Of a DNA stretch of 64,000 nt, positions 45,649 to 56,181 are shown piece by piece (positions within the stretch are counted from its first letter, which is position 1; every line of letters starts with the position of its first letter). The DNA lies in NCBI GenBank assembly GCA_963971405.1, contig OZ020486.1:10315419-10379418 (forward strand). The letters are read 5' to 3'. Source of the DNA: Psococerastis gibbosa. Its lineage: Eukaryota; Arthropoda; Insecta; Psocodea; Psocidae. The notes under the pieces are model-generated. The model had not been told where the DNA came from. It did not search any database and saw nothing but the letters and a program-made list of their open reading frames with translations. The position numbers were made by a program, and so were the translations under genes.

Positions 45649-45666
45649 GTTTATGACGTCATAAAC
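45649..45666. promoter_or_regulatory. CRE/ATF palindrome
   Basis: GTTTATGACGTCATAAAC is a perfect 18-bp palindrome with the full CREB/ATF site TGACGTCA at its centre, 159 bp upstream of the epsinR ATG. An ATTGG (inverted CCAAT) lies 7 bp before it, a pairing common in constitutive promoters. Confidence 0.6.
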
Positions 45667-45824
45667 AATGGAAATGACGATTGACGAAAACGAAAATGTC
45701 TTCTGCTGCAATTTGAGGTGTTGGAGTTGCTCAAAATTATTACAATATTTGTTAACTTATCCGGCCGAATCGGCCCGAATTATGATTATATTTCATGCAA
45801 TCTAACATAGAAAATTTGACCAAA

Positions 45825-45865
45825 ATGTTCAATATGTGGAAAGTTCGGGAAATCGCCGATAAAGT
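45825..45865 (+). CDS. lqfR: epsinR (CLINT1/lqfR), exon 1
   Basis: Start exon: MFNMWKVREIADK, then donor GT/GTGAGT in phase 2. This matches the N-terminal amphipathic helix of epsin-related ENTH proteins (M-x-N-M-W-K-V-R-E), which folds on binding phosphoinositides and bends membrane. The ATG is the first in the frame. An in-frame TGA appears just after the donor, so splicing is required. This exon is shared by both predicted proteins. Confidence 0.9.
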
Positions 45866-47360
45866 GTGAGTTTCTCAATTTATTCTGATTGTCAATAAAT
45901 GTCAAAATGACAAGTTGTTGATATTCTCTTCATAGGCTATCTGTTTGTTTACTTTTCTAATTATATTATTTATATTCTGGCTTTACTATTTATAAGTTGA
46001 CAAAATAGGACAATGGAATTTCTGAATGTGCGCTCTACTTTGCTTCTAATGTTTATTTTCTTATTTTGGTTAGAGAGCTAAATAGCTTAGTACCCTAATC
46101 CAAGGTTACCTAACTGCGGCTAAATGGAAATGTCATTTAAATAGACCATTAGAAACTCTTGAATGGCATTTGTACTGGGTGTGAACTTGGTGCTCTGGGT
46201 GCATAAATCAGATTTGAAAATTCGAGCATAATGCAATGACATCGGTGTGTCTTTATGGGCTGTTAACTTGTCTTCTCTGAGCGCCTACCTGTTGGTCGTT
46301 GTTCTCCAACATATGCCACCATTAAAATCTATTCCTAGTAATGCTTCAACTGTAGTTGACCTAATAGATTTCGTTGTTGGTGCGGTTATGACACTTGCAA
46401 ATGGGGGTTAGTTGCAAAAACCTTGTCATTGGTGAAGTAGAAGAGACACTATGTGATAACCTTTGTTGGTCAGGCAGCGTGCTGTGTGCTGAGGACAGTA
46501 AGGGTGCTTGGGATTCGTCTCTAATAGCCTGCTTTATAAGTTAATATTCAGTACTTAGTATCTCTCTATCGAATTGTTGAAATACAAAGGATGTCTTCAT
46601 AATTAATTTAGTGATGACAGCTCGTTTTCATTTTAACGAAGAATTAGTAAAATAAGCGTTTTATTGAAATTTGTCGGGTAAACTGGTTCATATTGTAGAA
46701 ATGGTGTTACTGAGATAGGCTATGCTCAAGGTTGTTTTTCCCGAAGCGGCTTTATTGCAACTAGAATTAGTGGGTTGGGTTAATTTCTTCTCACTTCTAC
46801 CAACAATACAAGTTAATGAAACGCGTATTTATTGAATGTTTATTTCATACATCAATGTGTACCCTTAGAGAAACGCATGGTTATCGATGAGACGTCATTG
46901 TAATAGTAGGTCATATTACTCATATTTGCGTTCAGGCACGAGACAAAAAATCTTGCATACAGTCCTATCTCATTAAGTCAACAAACCGTTTGTTATCAAC
47001 ATGCCACTTGACACCCATGTAAAAATAAGCTTCATAGGGCTTACTTTTGTTATTTTATTTTTAAATTATTCAGGACATTTATAATTTATTACCCTTTTTA
47101 TAAAACGTCTGCCACGTTGAGATTTAATGGTTACAGTTCTGTTCAGGTGGCGCACTCAGCCCGAAGAGACTTTTGGCCCCTCGCACAACACCCCGCCAAG
47201 TTGCCTGGTCCTTAGTAGCTGCCCTACATCCCCTCTCATTCAAGTCTACCTATCGTGCATCACATGAGTGTAGCCTTCAAAGGGGCCTACGCATTAATCT
47301 GGTAGTGCTGACATCGTTGGTCGCCTGAGTCTTACTTATATTTTATATTTCTGTTTTTAG

Positions 47361-47596
47361 GACAAATGTGGTGATGAACTATACCGAAATCGAGGCGAAG
47401 GTGCGGGAAGCAACGAACGATGACGCTTGGGGCCCTACAGGGCAGCTGATGCAGGAGGTTGCTCAGGCGACATTCTCGTACGAGCACTTCCCCGAAGTTA
47501 TGTGCATGTTGTGGAAGAGAATGCTGCAGGATAATAAAACCAACTGGCGAAGGACATATAAAAGTCTGCTTTTGCTCAACTACCTGATACGAAATG
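47361..47596 (+). CDS. lqfR: epsinR, exon 2 (ENTH domain)
   Basis: Acceptor TATTTCTGTTTTTAG, donor AAT G/GTAAGT (phase 1). Encodes TNVVMNYTEIEAKVREATND then DAWGPTGQLMQEVAQATFSY and MLWKRMLQDNKTNWRRTYKS LLLL-type helices, the core of the ENTH fold and nearly word for word the animal CLINT1/epsinR sequence. The domain recruits the protein to trans-Golgi and endosomal membranes and binds SNAREs such as Vti1 in other species. Intron 1 (1.5 kb) separates it from the start exon; intron 2 (2.5 kb) holds several mobile elements. Confidence 0.93.
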
Positions 47597-47619
47597 GTAA
47601 GTGCCATCAGCAGTATTTG

Positions 47620-47893
47620 CATTATTTTGTTGTCGTCAAGCAACGATTCGACACGCGCGAGTTGCCGACGTTTTTTAAATTGTAGCCGTAGGGTTGGTGC
47701 GAAACCACGAAGTCTATTTTAGAGGATTTCAATGAGCTGGTGTGTCTAGTGGAAATCCGTTCACTTTCGTGCTTCACGCCAGTCTCATAAAACTTCTGAA
47801 GTTGCCCTGCGGTTATCCACTACCTATTTGCTACGTCGAAGATAAACTTCGGCAACTCGCGTTTATCGCATCGACCGTGTGTACCGGGCCTAA
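47620..47893. mobile_element. decayed hairpin MITE (GTGTGTACCGGGC family)
   Basis: In intron 2 of epsinR. Inner inverted parts GCGAGTTGCCGACGTTTTT (47658) and AACTTCGGCAACTCGCG (47849) pair, and it ends GACCGTGTGTACCGGGCC. Related to 2541-2720 and 39356-39503. Confidence 0.55.
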
Positions 47894-47899
47894 CGCCTT

Positions 47900-48260
47900 A
47901 CTTCTTAGTACATAGCTTCCAGCTCAGAGGTGATGCCGACTGCCTGACATCTTGGAAATACCCTTGCTACTAGTGCCCGCATCATTGGCGTAGATAGTAT
48001 CTTGTTTAGTCCGCCTTCATTGTGCCCGACCTGATCGCGTGTCATGTCTCGTGGTATGCAAGGGGCTGAACACTGCAGGAGGATCAAGTGCCTCATCAGT
48101 CAGCCTACATGCATGGTGGATGGGAGACTCGATAAGGTGGGACAAGTGCAAGTATTCGTTTGTGGTAATGTGGCCCGTTCCTGCTCTGGCAAATGAGGAT
48201 TCAACGCTTCTATTTACCCCACGATATTGTACTGCTGAAGCTGGCTTAGATTGCACTGCA
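47900..48260 (-). mobile_element. LINE C-terminal remnant (minus strand)
   Basis: The minus strand reads RAGTGHITTNEYLHLSHLIE, then SPIHHACRLTDEAL and, after a frame change, HLILLQCSAPCI: the conserved TGH...YL...C...C...H...C tail of RNase H-type LINEs. Frameshifted and inactive, in intron 2 of epsinR. Confidence 0.65.
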
Positions 48261-49237
48261 TACAGGGCTCTTCTAGAGGACGAATCTGTCCACCTCTGTC
48301 TACTCTTGAAGGAGAATCTGTCAGCATCATGTTAAGTGTGTTAACGAAAACTGGGGCCCTAGAACCGGTGCCATTTCTGCCGCATCCTTCTTGCTACTGC
48401 AATTTCGGTTCCAGCCCTACTCTCGCGAGGTCGTCGGCGATTACGTTTCTGTACCTTTTTATATGAATTGTTCATGTGACCACTTTCATATCTTTACGGC
48501 TGTGGAACGAGAAATTACTTAATTTCTAGAAAAATACCGACCATTCCTTGTTACAAAATGTTATGAGATCTATTGCAAGCTTAATTTTTTCTATCGTCAT
48601 CAGTCTTCTCAATTTGTCCGAGTGTAATATGAGTCTCCTCCACTTCTGATTGTTCAGCCTTCTTCTGACCCCATACTCTCTCTTCTGAGATTGTCCTGGT
48701 TCCTGTACCTGTGTCTAATGTCATAATTTTATTTCTTGGCGCACCACATACAGATTTTAGCAGGGTAGTAAGTTGAGCTGGATCGTGGTGGCCCCCCTGT
48801 GGCGCGACACGCTCGATGGGGTGCCTAAACACCCCATTTAAATTGCATGGGCGGGGTGATGGTGTGCGTCCAATTTTGCCGATTTTCAGCGAAAATAGGC
48901 CTTTTTCAGCAGCGTTTTTGGAGGTGTTAATATCAATTTGAAATATTCAAACTACTTTAGTTCTTTTCCACCTTTCTTACTCTTTCCAGACATATATTCC
49001 GTTTTAATATCCGCCTCTTCGTTCAGGCTCAGGTGAGTGTGTAAGCCATCCGTGTTTCGGCGGGAAAACAGGTTCAAAGGGTACATTTGCCATTACATGC
49101 ATAGAGTAAAAAAATTCCACAGCCAGCAATTTTCAACCGAAATGAATTTTTAATGTTTCATTAGAAGCAGTATAAATTAAGGTTTCAAACTAAAATAAAT
49201 ACATAGTTTCAAATTTACTCCTTCACTCCTTAAACAG

Positions 49238-49452
49238 GACATGTAGCGTAGTGGTATGGACTCTGACTTTCACCCGAAAGGTTGTTGGTTCGAGTCCTAC
49301 ACTTCCTACATTTTCTGGCCATGCTTCGGAGGGCATGTAAAGCAGGCGGTCCCCGCTCTTCCTAGTTGAGTGTAAGAGGGCTTTATAGCCCTAACTCCGC
49401 TAGGTTGGCTTAGTAATAGAACAAAAGTCCTTATTTATTTATTTATTTTTTT
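49238..49452 (+). mobile_element. tRNA-derived SINE, copy 5
   Basis: Complete: GACATGTAGCGTAGTGGTAT, GGTTCGAGTCCT B box, body and an (ATTT)n tail. Lies in intron 2 of epsinR in the same orientation as the gene. Confidence 0.85.
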
Positions 49453-49636
49453 AAACACGAGTGGAACACAAAATTAGTAAACTGAGACGCATTTCCAGCT
49501 ATCCCATTTGAATTGCATGGGCGGGTTAACTTAACTGCTTAAACAATTATTTGTTTTACATTGTGAGGCTAGTTTGTGTATTTAGCGGTTTGGTAATATT
49601 GAAAAATACTACATTTTGAAAAAATAATATATATAT

Positions 49637-49927
49637 TGAAAAAACCGAGCGTGTGCTTAAGACCGCACGGCAGAAGTGAAAACTTCATTAGCATTCCCAA
49701 TCAATTTAGTACAATTTTAGTACGTATATGTATTAAATAATATTATGCATTATGTAGTATTATTAGGGATTGTGTTCGTAGATTGAATGAGAAACAAGTC
49801 AGAAATTAATACTATATACTACATAATATTGTATTACTTACTATTTACATAAGTTATAAATTGATTGGGATTGCCAATGAAGTTTCACTTCTGCCGTGCG
49901 GTCTTAAGTACACACTCGGTTTTTTTT
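49637..49927. mobile_element. 291-bp MITE with ~60-bp inverted repeats
   Basis: AAAAAACCGAGCGTGTGCTT then AAGACCGCACGGCAGAAGTG at the left, mirrored at the right (CACTTCTGCCGTGCGGTCTT then AAGTACACACTCGGTTTTTT). The pairing continues to ATTGATTGGGA. Only one copy is seen here, in intron 2 of epsinR. Confidence 0.85.
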
Positions 49928-50103
49928 TACATTGAATAACTTTCCATGCTACTCTTGTATAGTACAGCTCAAAAACATTTAGGAACCGCTTTCTCATACT
50001 GAATCAAAATTGTACCCAGTTTCAAATGCAACCCAGGTCTTGGAATTATGTTCAATTGTTACTCATGAAAAAACAAATTATAATTTTTTTAATGTCTTTT
50101 CAG

Positions 50104-50340
50104 GTTCCGAGCGAGTAGTATCATCTTCACGAGAACATATCTATGATCTTCGGTCTTTGGAGAATTATACATTTCTAGATGAATTGGGGAAAGACCAGGG
50201 GATTAATATCAGGCATAAGGTTAAGGAGCTTATTGATTTTATTCAGGATGATGAACGACTGAGAGATGAACGAAAGAAAGCAAAAAAGAATAAAGACAAA
50301 TATGTTGGATTATCCAGCGATGGAATGGGAATGCGCTCAG
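50104..50340 (+). CDS. lqfR: epsinR, exon 3 (end of ENTH domain)
   Basis: Acceptor AATGTCTTTTCAG, donor TCA G/GTGAGT. Encodes GSERVVSSSREHIYDLRSLE, then KDQGINIRHKVKELIDF and the basic-rich DERKKAKKNKDKYVG. Completes the ENTH domain (about residues 14-160 of the protein) with the hallmark REHIYDLRSLE and GKDQGINIR stretches. Confidence 0.93.
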
Positions 50341-51345
50341 GTGAGTTACGACTGAGGGATTTTAAAGTGACGTAATATATGGAAATGAGGGAAGTAGAAT
50401 ATAAATAAATAGAATTTCTAATTTAAAAGTAACTCCGCCGTAGTCCTTTTGGTTACGGAATTAAACAGCCTGGGTCCACCCAATCCTAACACAAATGGGT
50501 ACCTTATTGGTATTATTACACGCGATGTTGGAGTCACGATAAACTGCTAAAAAACAAAAATTGCTCACATACGAACCAGGGGACCTGTATATAAGAGAGA
50601 GAAAATTATTTTCTTCATCAAATTGCCACAAATAATCGTGACTGTGTGAAAAAATGGAGCTTAAGGAGTAGCAAAATTGACATGGGTTAGTGTTGGACAG
50701 TATACGTAATAGATTAACACGGCAGAATCAAGTAGATCCTATGTACAGAATATTAGATGAGGAAGTTCTGCTATTCAAAAATTTAAGTATCGCCTACCTA
50801 CCGTTAAAACTCCAAGAATGATCTGCTATGCAATATTATAATTGGTTATATAATAAGGATTGCACCCTTGGGGGAAAGATAGTAATTTAGATATTTTACA
50901 AAACTAGAAAAAATCCAATATAGCGCTGTCTGGTTTGGAATAGCGCGAATATCCTTGGCTATGGGCCTTTATTTTTTAGTGTCAACATGCCCTATAAACG
51001 GCGTATAACTGCAGTAAACTTGACAGTGTGCAAGTCATTGGCAGGTGAACATGGTGGGACATGATAACGCACTGAGACTACCAGTCAGTCTTAGTACGTG
51101 TCTAGCCCTGGTCACCTCCGAATTAATCGTGTGACTTAACATAAGTTCCCCAAGTGGTTCCGAATCCACTATAATCAGGAGGTCCACCCTGTCAGTCAAC
51201 GCCCCTTTTCCCCGAGGTGAAAGATTCTGCTACTAGGGTACCTCAACTTAATAATCAGACTCACTCCACACGCCAGGCTGACAGGGTTGCTTAAAGCAGA
51301 AATGCTGAAATCCGGTGTTGGAAATACAAAACAAAATCAATTTAA

Positions 51346-51655
51346 GAGGATATATTATGCTATTAAATAATTTTAATTCTTTATTTCATTAACTCACCAA
51401 GTTTTTAAAAATTTGGCTCATTTAAGTTGTAGAAGACTAAATTTACTTTGTCCATCATGTAATCGGGTTTTCCGTTTCCGAGAATACTCGAAAACCAAAC
51501 CTTTAATATTTCCCATTATATGATGCATTAAGTAGTCTCTTACAACTTACATGAGCCAAATCTTTAATAACTTGATTTGATAATTAAGTAAAAAATAAAT
51601 AGTCAATAAAAACAACACATTTTTGGGTGCTAATTTTCTACGTAGCATGCCCATT
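51346..51655. mobile_element. MITE with TTAA duplication, copy 2
   Basis: Starts after TTAA (51342-51345) with GAGGATAT and ends TTTCTACGTAGCATGCCCAT, a mutated form of copy 1 (5694-6073). Shared inner text includes ATTTGGCTCAT and GAGCCAAATCTTTAATAACT. In intron 3 of epsinR. Confidence 0.7.
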
Positions 51656-51861
51656 ACCGAAATTAATTAATTTCTTGTTATACTCGCATAGCTGAGAAAA
51701 AAATCAGGATAGTTCTGAATTTGAACTATTTTAGGAGCTGCTCATAGTACGATTTGACAAATGTGGACAGCCAAATTGGCTAATTTTGTTAAATTGTATC
51801 CCCTGCCTTGTTTTTTAATGTAACCATTATTACTATTATAGTAACTATTTTTTGTTTGTAG

Positions 51862-51952
51862 GGCGTGATCGGTGGGATGACGTTAATAGAGATGGAGAGT
51901 GGGGTGGTGGGGACAAGCAGCCGTCTGGATTCCATGATTCATCTAATAATAG
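51862..51952 (+). CDS. lqfR: epsinR, exon 4
   Basis: Acceptor TTTTTTGTTTGTAG, donor AAT AG/GTAAGT (phase 2). Thirty residues of hydrophilic linker (GRDRWDDVNRDGEWGGGDKQ...). In CLINT1 the equivalent stretch also contains an acidic Trp-rich segment. No ATG or stop in frame. Confidence 0.85.
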
Positions 51953-52616
51953 GTAAGTTTTAATTAATCATTAAAATTCGATATTTGCAGTACAGCTTAC
52001 AATAAAAATTGCGTCTGCGCCTGTATGCGTTCTATCTGATGAATAAAAATCATACGGCTGAACAAGCCTAAAACATTTATTATGGTTTATTGTAAGCCAT
52101 AAGAAATTGTGGACAGGGTCAAAGTTTGAAACTAAATTAAAAATGTACACACAGTATATGTATTCTAGCATTGTCAAAATTACTGATAGGTATGGTCCTG
52201 CTTGGCTTATAAGAAAAGAAGCAGCATGAGTAACAGTATAGTGTGCTTAACTCCAAATTGCAAAAGAATGTCACCTGTATTCCTTGGCTTCTAGGCCCTT
52301 CCATTCCCCTTGCTTGCTCTGCTCCCCAACGGAAATCCTAAATCAATTACTATGCCTTCTTGCTATTAAAAATCGATGGCAAAACGTTTCTTAACAAAAT
52401 AGTCTTGCATTGCAAAGGATAGGGTTCATAGTATACCCCATGTATTGTGAACTCTTAATTAAAGTCAGATAAGGTGTGTTATAGGTGTTCTGTTGTATTG
52501 ATAAGGAATTTAATAATTCAATTTATCACTGTCACACTAAATGGCGTTACTTAGATAACGTTTTCACGCCCCTTTAGGATAGCCTCAAACACGTTTAAGT
52601 ATTCGAAAGCATTGGA

Positions 52617-52665
52617 TAGAAGACCCGGGACCGCCTGCTTTACATGCCCTCCGAAGCATGGCCCG
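52617..52665 (-). mobile_element. SINE fragment, reverse orientation
   Basis: CCCGGGACCGCCTGCTTTAC then ATGCCCTCCGAAGCATGGCC is the complement of the SINE body. Head and tail are missing. In intron 4 of epsinR. Confidence 0.75.
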
Positions 52666-52798
52666 GAACTATTTGAATCTACGCCTAAATTTAATGAATT
52701 AATCTTTGCTACTTTTATCATAACTTTGTTTACTCTTAGTCATTTTTGGAGTACAGTTGGAACTCCAATATTTTCGTTTATGTATCGTTTTCAGACAA

Positions 52799-53657
52799 AA
52801 GAACCGGTCCGAGTTTACTCGAACATGCTTTCCAATTTATCAAAATTAGTTGATAGAGAAAATGAGTAATTTCATGGTAAATAATTTTCCTATGGCTAAA
52901 TTTCCGACATCTTGGGGGGGGGGGTTGTCCATCTAACGTCACTGGAGGTGTGGTAAACTCTAGATAGGTCAGACCAACACATTACCACACGGCAATAATG
53001 GCAGAGCACGCAATGCATTTGAGGGTGAATTTTCTACCATTTTGTCAAAAAAACATTTCTTTGCACAAAACCATAGTTTTTTGGGCAAGTAACTTTACCT
53101 GTCCGGTTTAGTTACTCAATTTAACATCTAAAACATGTCTGAAGGTAGAAATCATCGGTAGAAAGGTTTCGCAGAAAAATTATTTTTTAGTCATTTTTCA
53201 TTAAAATTTAGTTTTTTTTTTTTTTTTTACCCCCAGAAGCAAACTATCAATGGGCAAGCGACCCCCCCCCCCCCCCCCCAAATTTTGTCAACATTAATGA
53301 CGACTATAATATATGTGAATTTAAAAGAAATCGTTGGAGCCGTTTTTGAGAAATAATTTTTTTAGTCGTTTTTTAGGGTTTTTTGTCAATGAAACCCCCC
53401 CCCCCCAAATTGAGTTAGCCCAAAATAAAAATAATGTTCCCGAGGTATGATTTTTGTGAACCCACATGCCGAATTTCATAATAATCGACCGAGTAGTTTG
53501 CCCGGAAATCGATGAACAGCCAGACAGACAGACATTTCGTATAAACCACTTTTTTGTGTTCCTGGGACCTGAAAACGTGTAATTCCGTTGAAATCCCGGA
53601 ATCGAAAATTTGGACCGTCACAAAGCTTTCCTTATACTACGTATAAATTGGACAGCA
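52799..53657 (-). mobile_element. HINE-like element, copy 8
   Basis: Full-length, antisense in intron 4 of epsinR, ending 160 bp before exon 5. AAGAACCGGTCCGAGTTTAC at the left, ATAAATTGGACAGCA at the right. Has two GACA units, a T-run and a C-run near 53262-53278. Confidence 0.85.
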
Positions 53658-53817
53658 ATAATTACGCGGATGCGGAACTTGGCTGCCTGAAAACGGGTGG
53701 AGATAGTTAAGCAGCTTATTCTGACAGTGATTTTCAATTTTTGAAGCTTATTACAACTTTTCCACTTCTTGCACTTTTTTCCTCCAAATTATTAAGCAAT
53801 TATTGTTGTCTTTGTAG

Positions 53818-54162
53818 TGATGAGGGTGAGAAATACGACTCAGACACTGAAGCAACGGAAGGAACAGAGCCAAGTCCGACTAGAAGTAGCCCCGCCGCGT
53901 ACAAAGACAGGGGTCCAATCACGCTCAAAAATTTGAATAGGCCTGGGTCGGGGTCGCCCGCCAAAGTCGTCAAAACCGTGAAGAAGCTAGATTTGGGCGC
54001 GGCAGCAGGCTACACCGCCAGTGGCAATAATAACGCGGCCAGTTTTGCATCCGGAAATAATAACCAGGACCTGATCGATGATTTTGATCCGCGTGCTGGT
54101 GAAATTTCGGATTTTGGAAAGTTTTCAGCTGCAGATTTGGCGTCGTCGCAGCAGTCTTCCGT
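53818..54162 (+). CDS. lqfR: epsinR, exon 5 (adaptor-binding linker)
   Basis: Acceptor TTGTTGTCTTTGTAG, phase 2, donor TCC GT/GTAAGT, phase 2. Disordered, Ser/Gly/Asn-rich. KKLDLGAAAGYTASG matches the conserved IDLGAAAHYTG motif of CLINT1. DLIDDFDPRAGEI and ISDFGKFSAADL contain DF and DFGxF motifs of the kind that bind the gamma-adaptin/GGA ear in vertebrate epsinR; that function is inferred by similarity. Phosphorylatable SDTEATEGTEPSPTRSSP lies at the start. Confidence 0.9.
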
Positions 54163-54296
54163 GTAAGTTAATGTTCATAATGCAAGTTTTAACTTAACTT
54201 CAAATATACAAGTATAATATTCTTAACTTTATTCAACTAGATCTGTTATGAACTCTCTGTTTTAATGATTATTTTACTGCTCCATGATACCACTGA

Positions 54297-54440
54297 TACA
54301 TTTTCTGGCCATGCTTCGGAGGGCATGTAAAGCAGGCGGTCCCGGGCCTTCCAAGTTGAGTGTAAGAGAGCGCTTTATAGCCCTAACTCCGCTAGGTTGG
54401 CTTAGTAATTGAACAAATAAGCCCTTATTTATTTATTTAC
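54297..54440 (+). mobile_element. tRNA-derived SINE, copy 6 (5'-truncated)
   Basis: Starts at TACATTTTCTGGCCATGC (no A or B box), full 3' body and an ATTTATTTA tail. In intron 5 of epsinR. Confidence 0.85.
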
Positions 54441-54861
54441 TCCTACGATCGATATTTCCTGTAAAATTGGAACTTCTTCTGACAATGGACTGTGGGTTTA
54501 TCCAATTGTATCTTAGTGGCCAATACTAGGAGCGAATATTGAGTAAGGAGTCTCCAAGACAAGGGGCATAATTTATGGTTCAATTTTTATGGAAACTAAA
54601 AAATACATGATACCAATACAATGCAAATTTAGGATATTATACCTTAAGATAGTCTTTACAATAAAGAGACGCATGCGTTTGATTCAAACAATATCTTAAC
54701 AGTTAATGTTTATGTGTAGAAATGTCATAAAGAAGTCCCAGTGACACGATGAAGCTCGAAGTTTTAGAAATTGTTGACTGAAACTTTTTTGTTGTTTGTC
54801 TGTAACATACATATTTGAATCTGTGTAACAAATTTGACACGTAAAATATTCTGTTGTTTAG

Positions 54862-55073
54862 ACCAACCGGCAATAGTGGTGACGGGGATTTTGCCGATTT
54901 CACGTCTGCATTTTCCGACAACAGTACTGTCAATAATGGGAATGTCTTCAAAGGTACCGGTGGGGGCTCCATCGACCTCATACACAACAGCTTCTCCATT
55001 CCCTCTAAGAATTCCAACGCAGACCTACTCATGGGACTGGCTCCGTCGCTGCCTCGCAACAATATTGAAAAAG
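54862..55073 (+). CDS. lqfR: epsinR, exon 6 (branch-point exon for two isoforms)
   Basis: Acceptor TTCTGTTGTTTAG, phase 2 in, donor AAA G/GTAAGC, phase 1 out. Encodes PTGNSGDGDFADFTSAFSDN, a DFADF-type ear-binding motif like vertebrate GDFGDWSAF, and ends ADLLMGLAPSLPRNNIEKG. Its phase 1 end fits both the TEL2 exon (57052) and exon 8 (61915), so this is where transcripts diverge. If intron 6 is retained, 17 more codons follow before a stop at 55124-55126. Confidence 0.88.
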
Positions 55074-55556
55074 GTAAGCTTGCACAGTATGTAAAGGCTA
55101 AGAGTGCAGCACTTGACCATTTCTAAAGCCTGGTGCACAAAAACTATTTCGTCACCGGTGACACGCCGAAAATTCCGTCATTGGAACAAATGGGTTATTG
55201 CAAAACCACATCTCTACTTCAGAAGATTTCTCTCGCTGAGCAGACGCTGAACTGACGCTTGTACAGGATTTTCCGAGAAATGTGCATTTGCTATGACTAG
55301 CCAGGGCTCAGTTATCTGAAGTGCGTTCAGAAATGGACTGTTTCTTCCACAAAATCCATTTGCTCCACAACGTCCCCTACAAAATTGTCTTTGTGCACAT
55401 GGCATAACTTTTAATAACATAGGGGTACCCACGATCCCTTGGTACAGTGAGAAACTCAATTATAATGTTGAATTCGAAATAAAGAATACAAAAGTAAATA
55501 AACAAAATTACAGTTGCATTTCCTGTTCATTTATTCATTTTTTTTTTCTAATTTAA

Positions 55557-55889
55557 TGGAGAGATTTATGGGGAAGACATTTTTGACGAAATTAATTAGT
55601 TTCTCGTTCCACTTGCAGACATGTGGCCAGAAAATCCATATTAAAATCAAAGCAGTCTATTTCCCTTACTGATTTACAACTACTATGTACTATAAAATCG
55701 GTTTAATGAACTCTATCGGAGTTTTCAGGGGTAATAATATTTCAGTTGAGAAAATGTAAATTTCCTTCAAAAGGTTGCATGTTTTATGAATTTTTCGTCT
55801 GGCCACTTTTATGCGGCTGTGGAATGGGAAATTAATTTAAATAATCAATCGCCATTTCTTGTTTAACAAAATATTTTGAAATCTCTCCC
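55557..55889. mobile_element. MITE, GGGAGAGATTTC family, near full length
   Basis: GGAGAGATTT at the left after TTAA, and AAATATTTTGAAATCTCTCCC at the right before TTAG. Inner motifs GACGAAATTAATTAGTTTCT and GGAAATTAATTTAAATAATC are inverted. In the intron upstream of the TEL2 exon. Confidence 0.7.
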
Positions 55890-56071
55890 TTAGCATACTG
55901 TAACTGTGTTTCATACTTTACCAGAGGATATAGGAGAACCCCTATTTTATCATTATTATTAATCTATTTATCTATTATTCTGTTTAGGACTAAATTAAGT
56001 TATCGGATTAAGGTTCCATTGGAATAAAGTCTATTGAGTCTGTTTGATACTTGCCTGTTAAGATATACAGC

Positions 56072-56181
56072 CAACGCAAGTTATAGAAAGATTCACTCTA
56101 AATTGGAGGTTGGGTTTTCTATTGGACAGCACTGAACAGCCGAGTCCAAATTTAGAGTGAAATATTCTTTAACTTGCGTTG
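56072..56181. repeat. 110-bp hairpin upstream of the TEL2 exon
   Basis: CAACGCAAGTTATAGAAAGA then TTCACTCTAAATT pairs with AATTTAGAGTGAAATATTC then TTTAACTTGCGTTG across a ~40-base loop. Probably a short MITE, but it would also form a stem in the pre-mRNA about 0.9 kb before the TEL2 acceptor. Confidence 0.7.

Larger units (their letters stand above)
45193..45824. promoter_or_regulatory. candidate bidirectional promoter, MNT-like / epsinR
   Basis: The 0.63-kb interval between the divergent MNT-like frame and the epsinR start codon. It has no transposon apart from a possible scrap at 45222-45245. It contains a CACGTG E-box (45565-45570), an inverted CCAAT box (ATTGG, 45638-45642) and an 18-bp palindrome centred on TGACGTCA (45649-45666), and is less AT-rich between 45560 and 45720. 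No TATA box placed convincingly. Bidirectionality is inferred from orientation only. Confidence 0.5.

Noticed and set aside
54703-55094. Alternative frames over epsinR exon 6
   Set aside because: Only the GDFADF frame joins in phase to exons 5 and 7/8 and matches the family.
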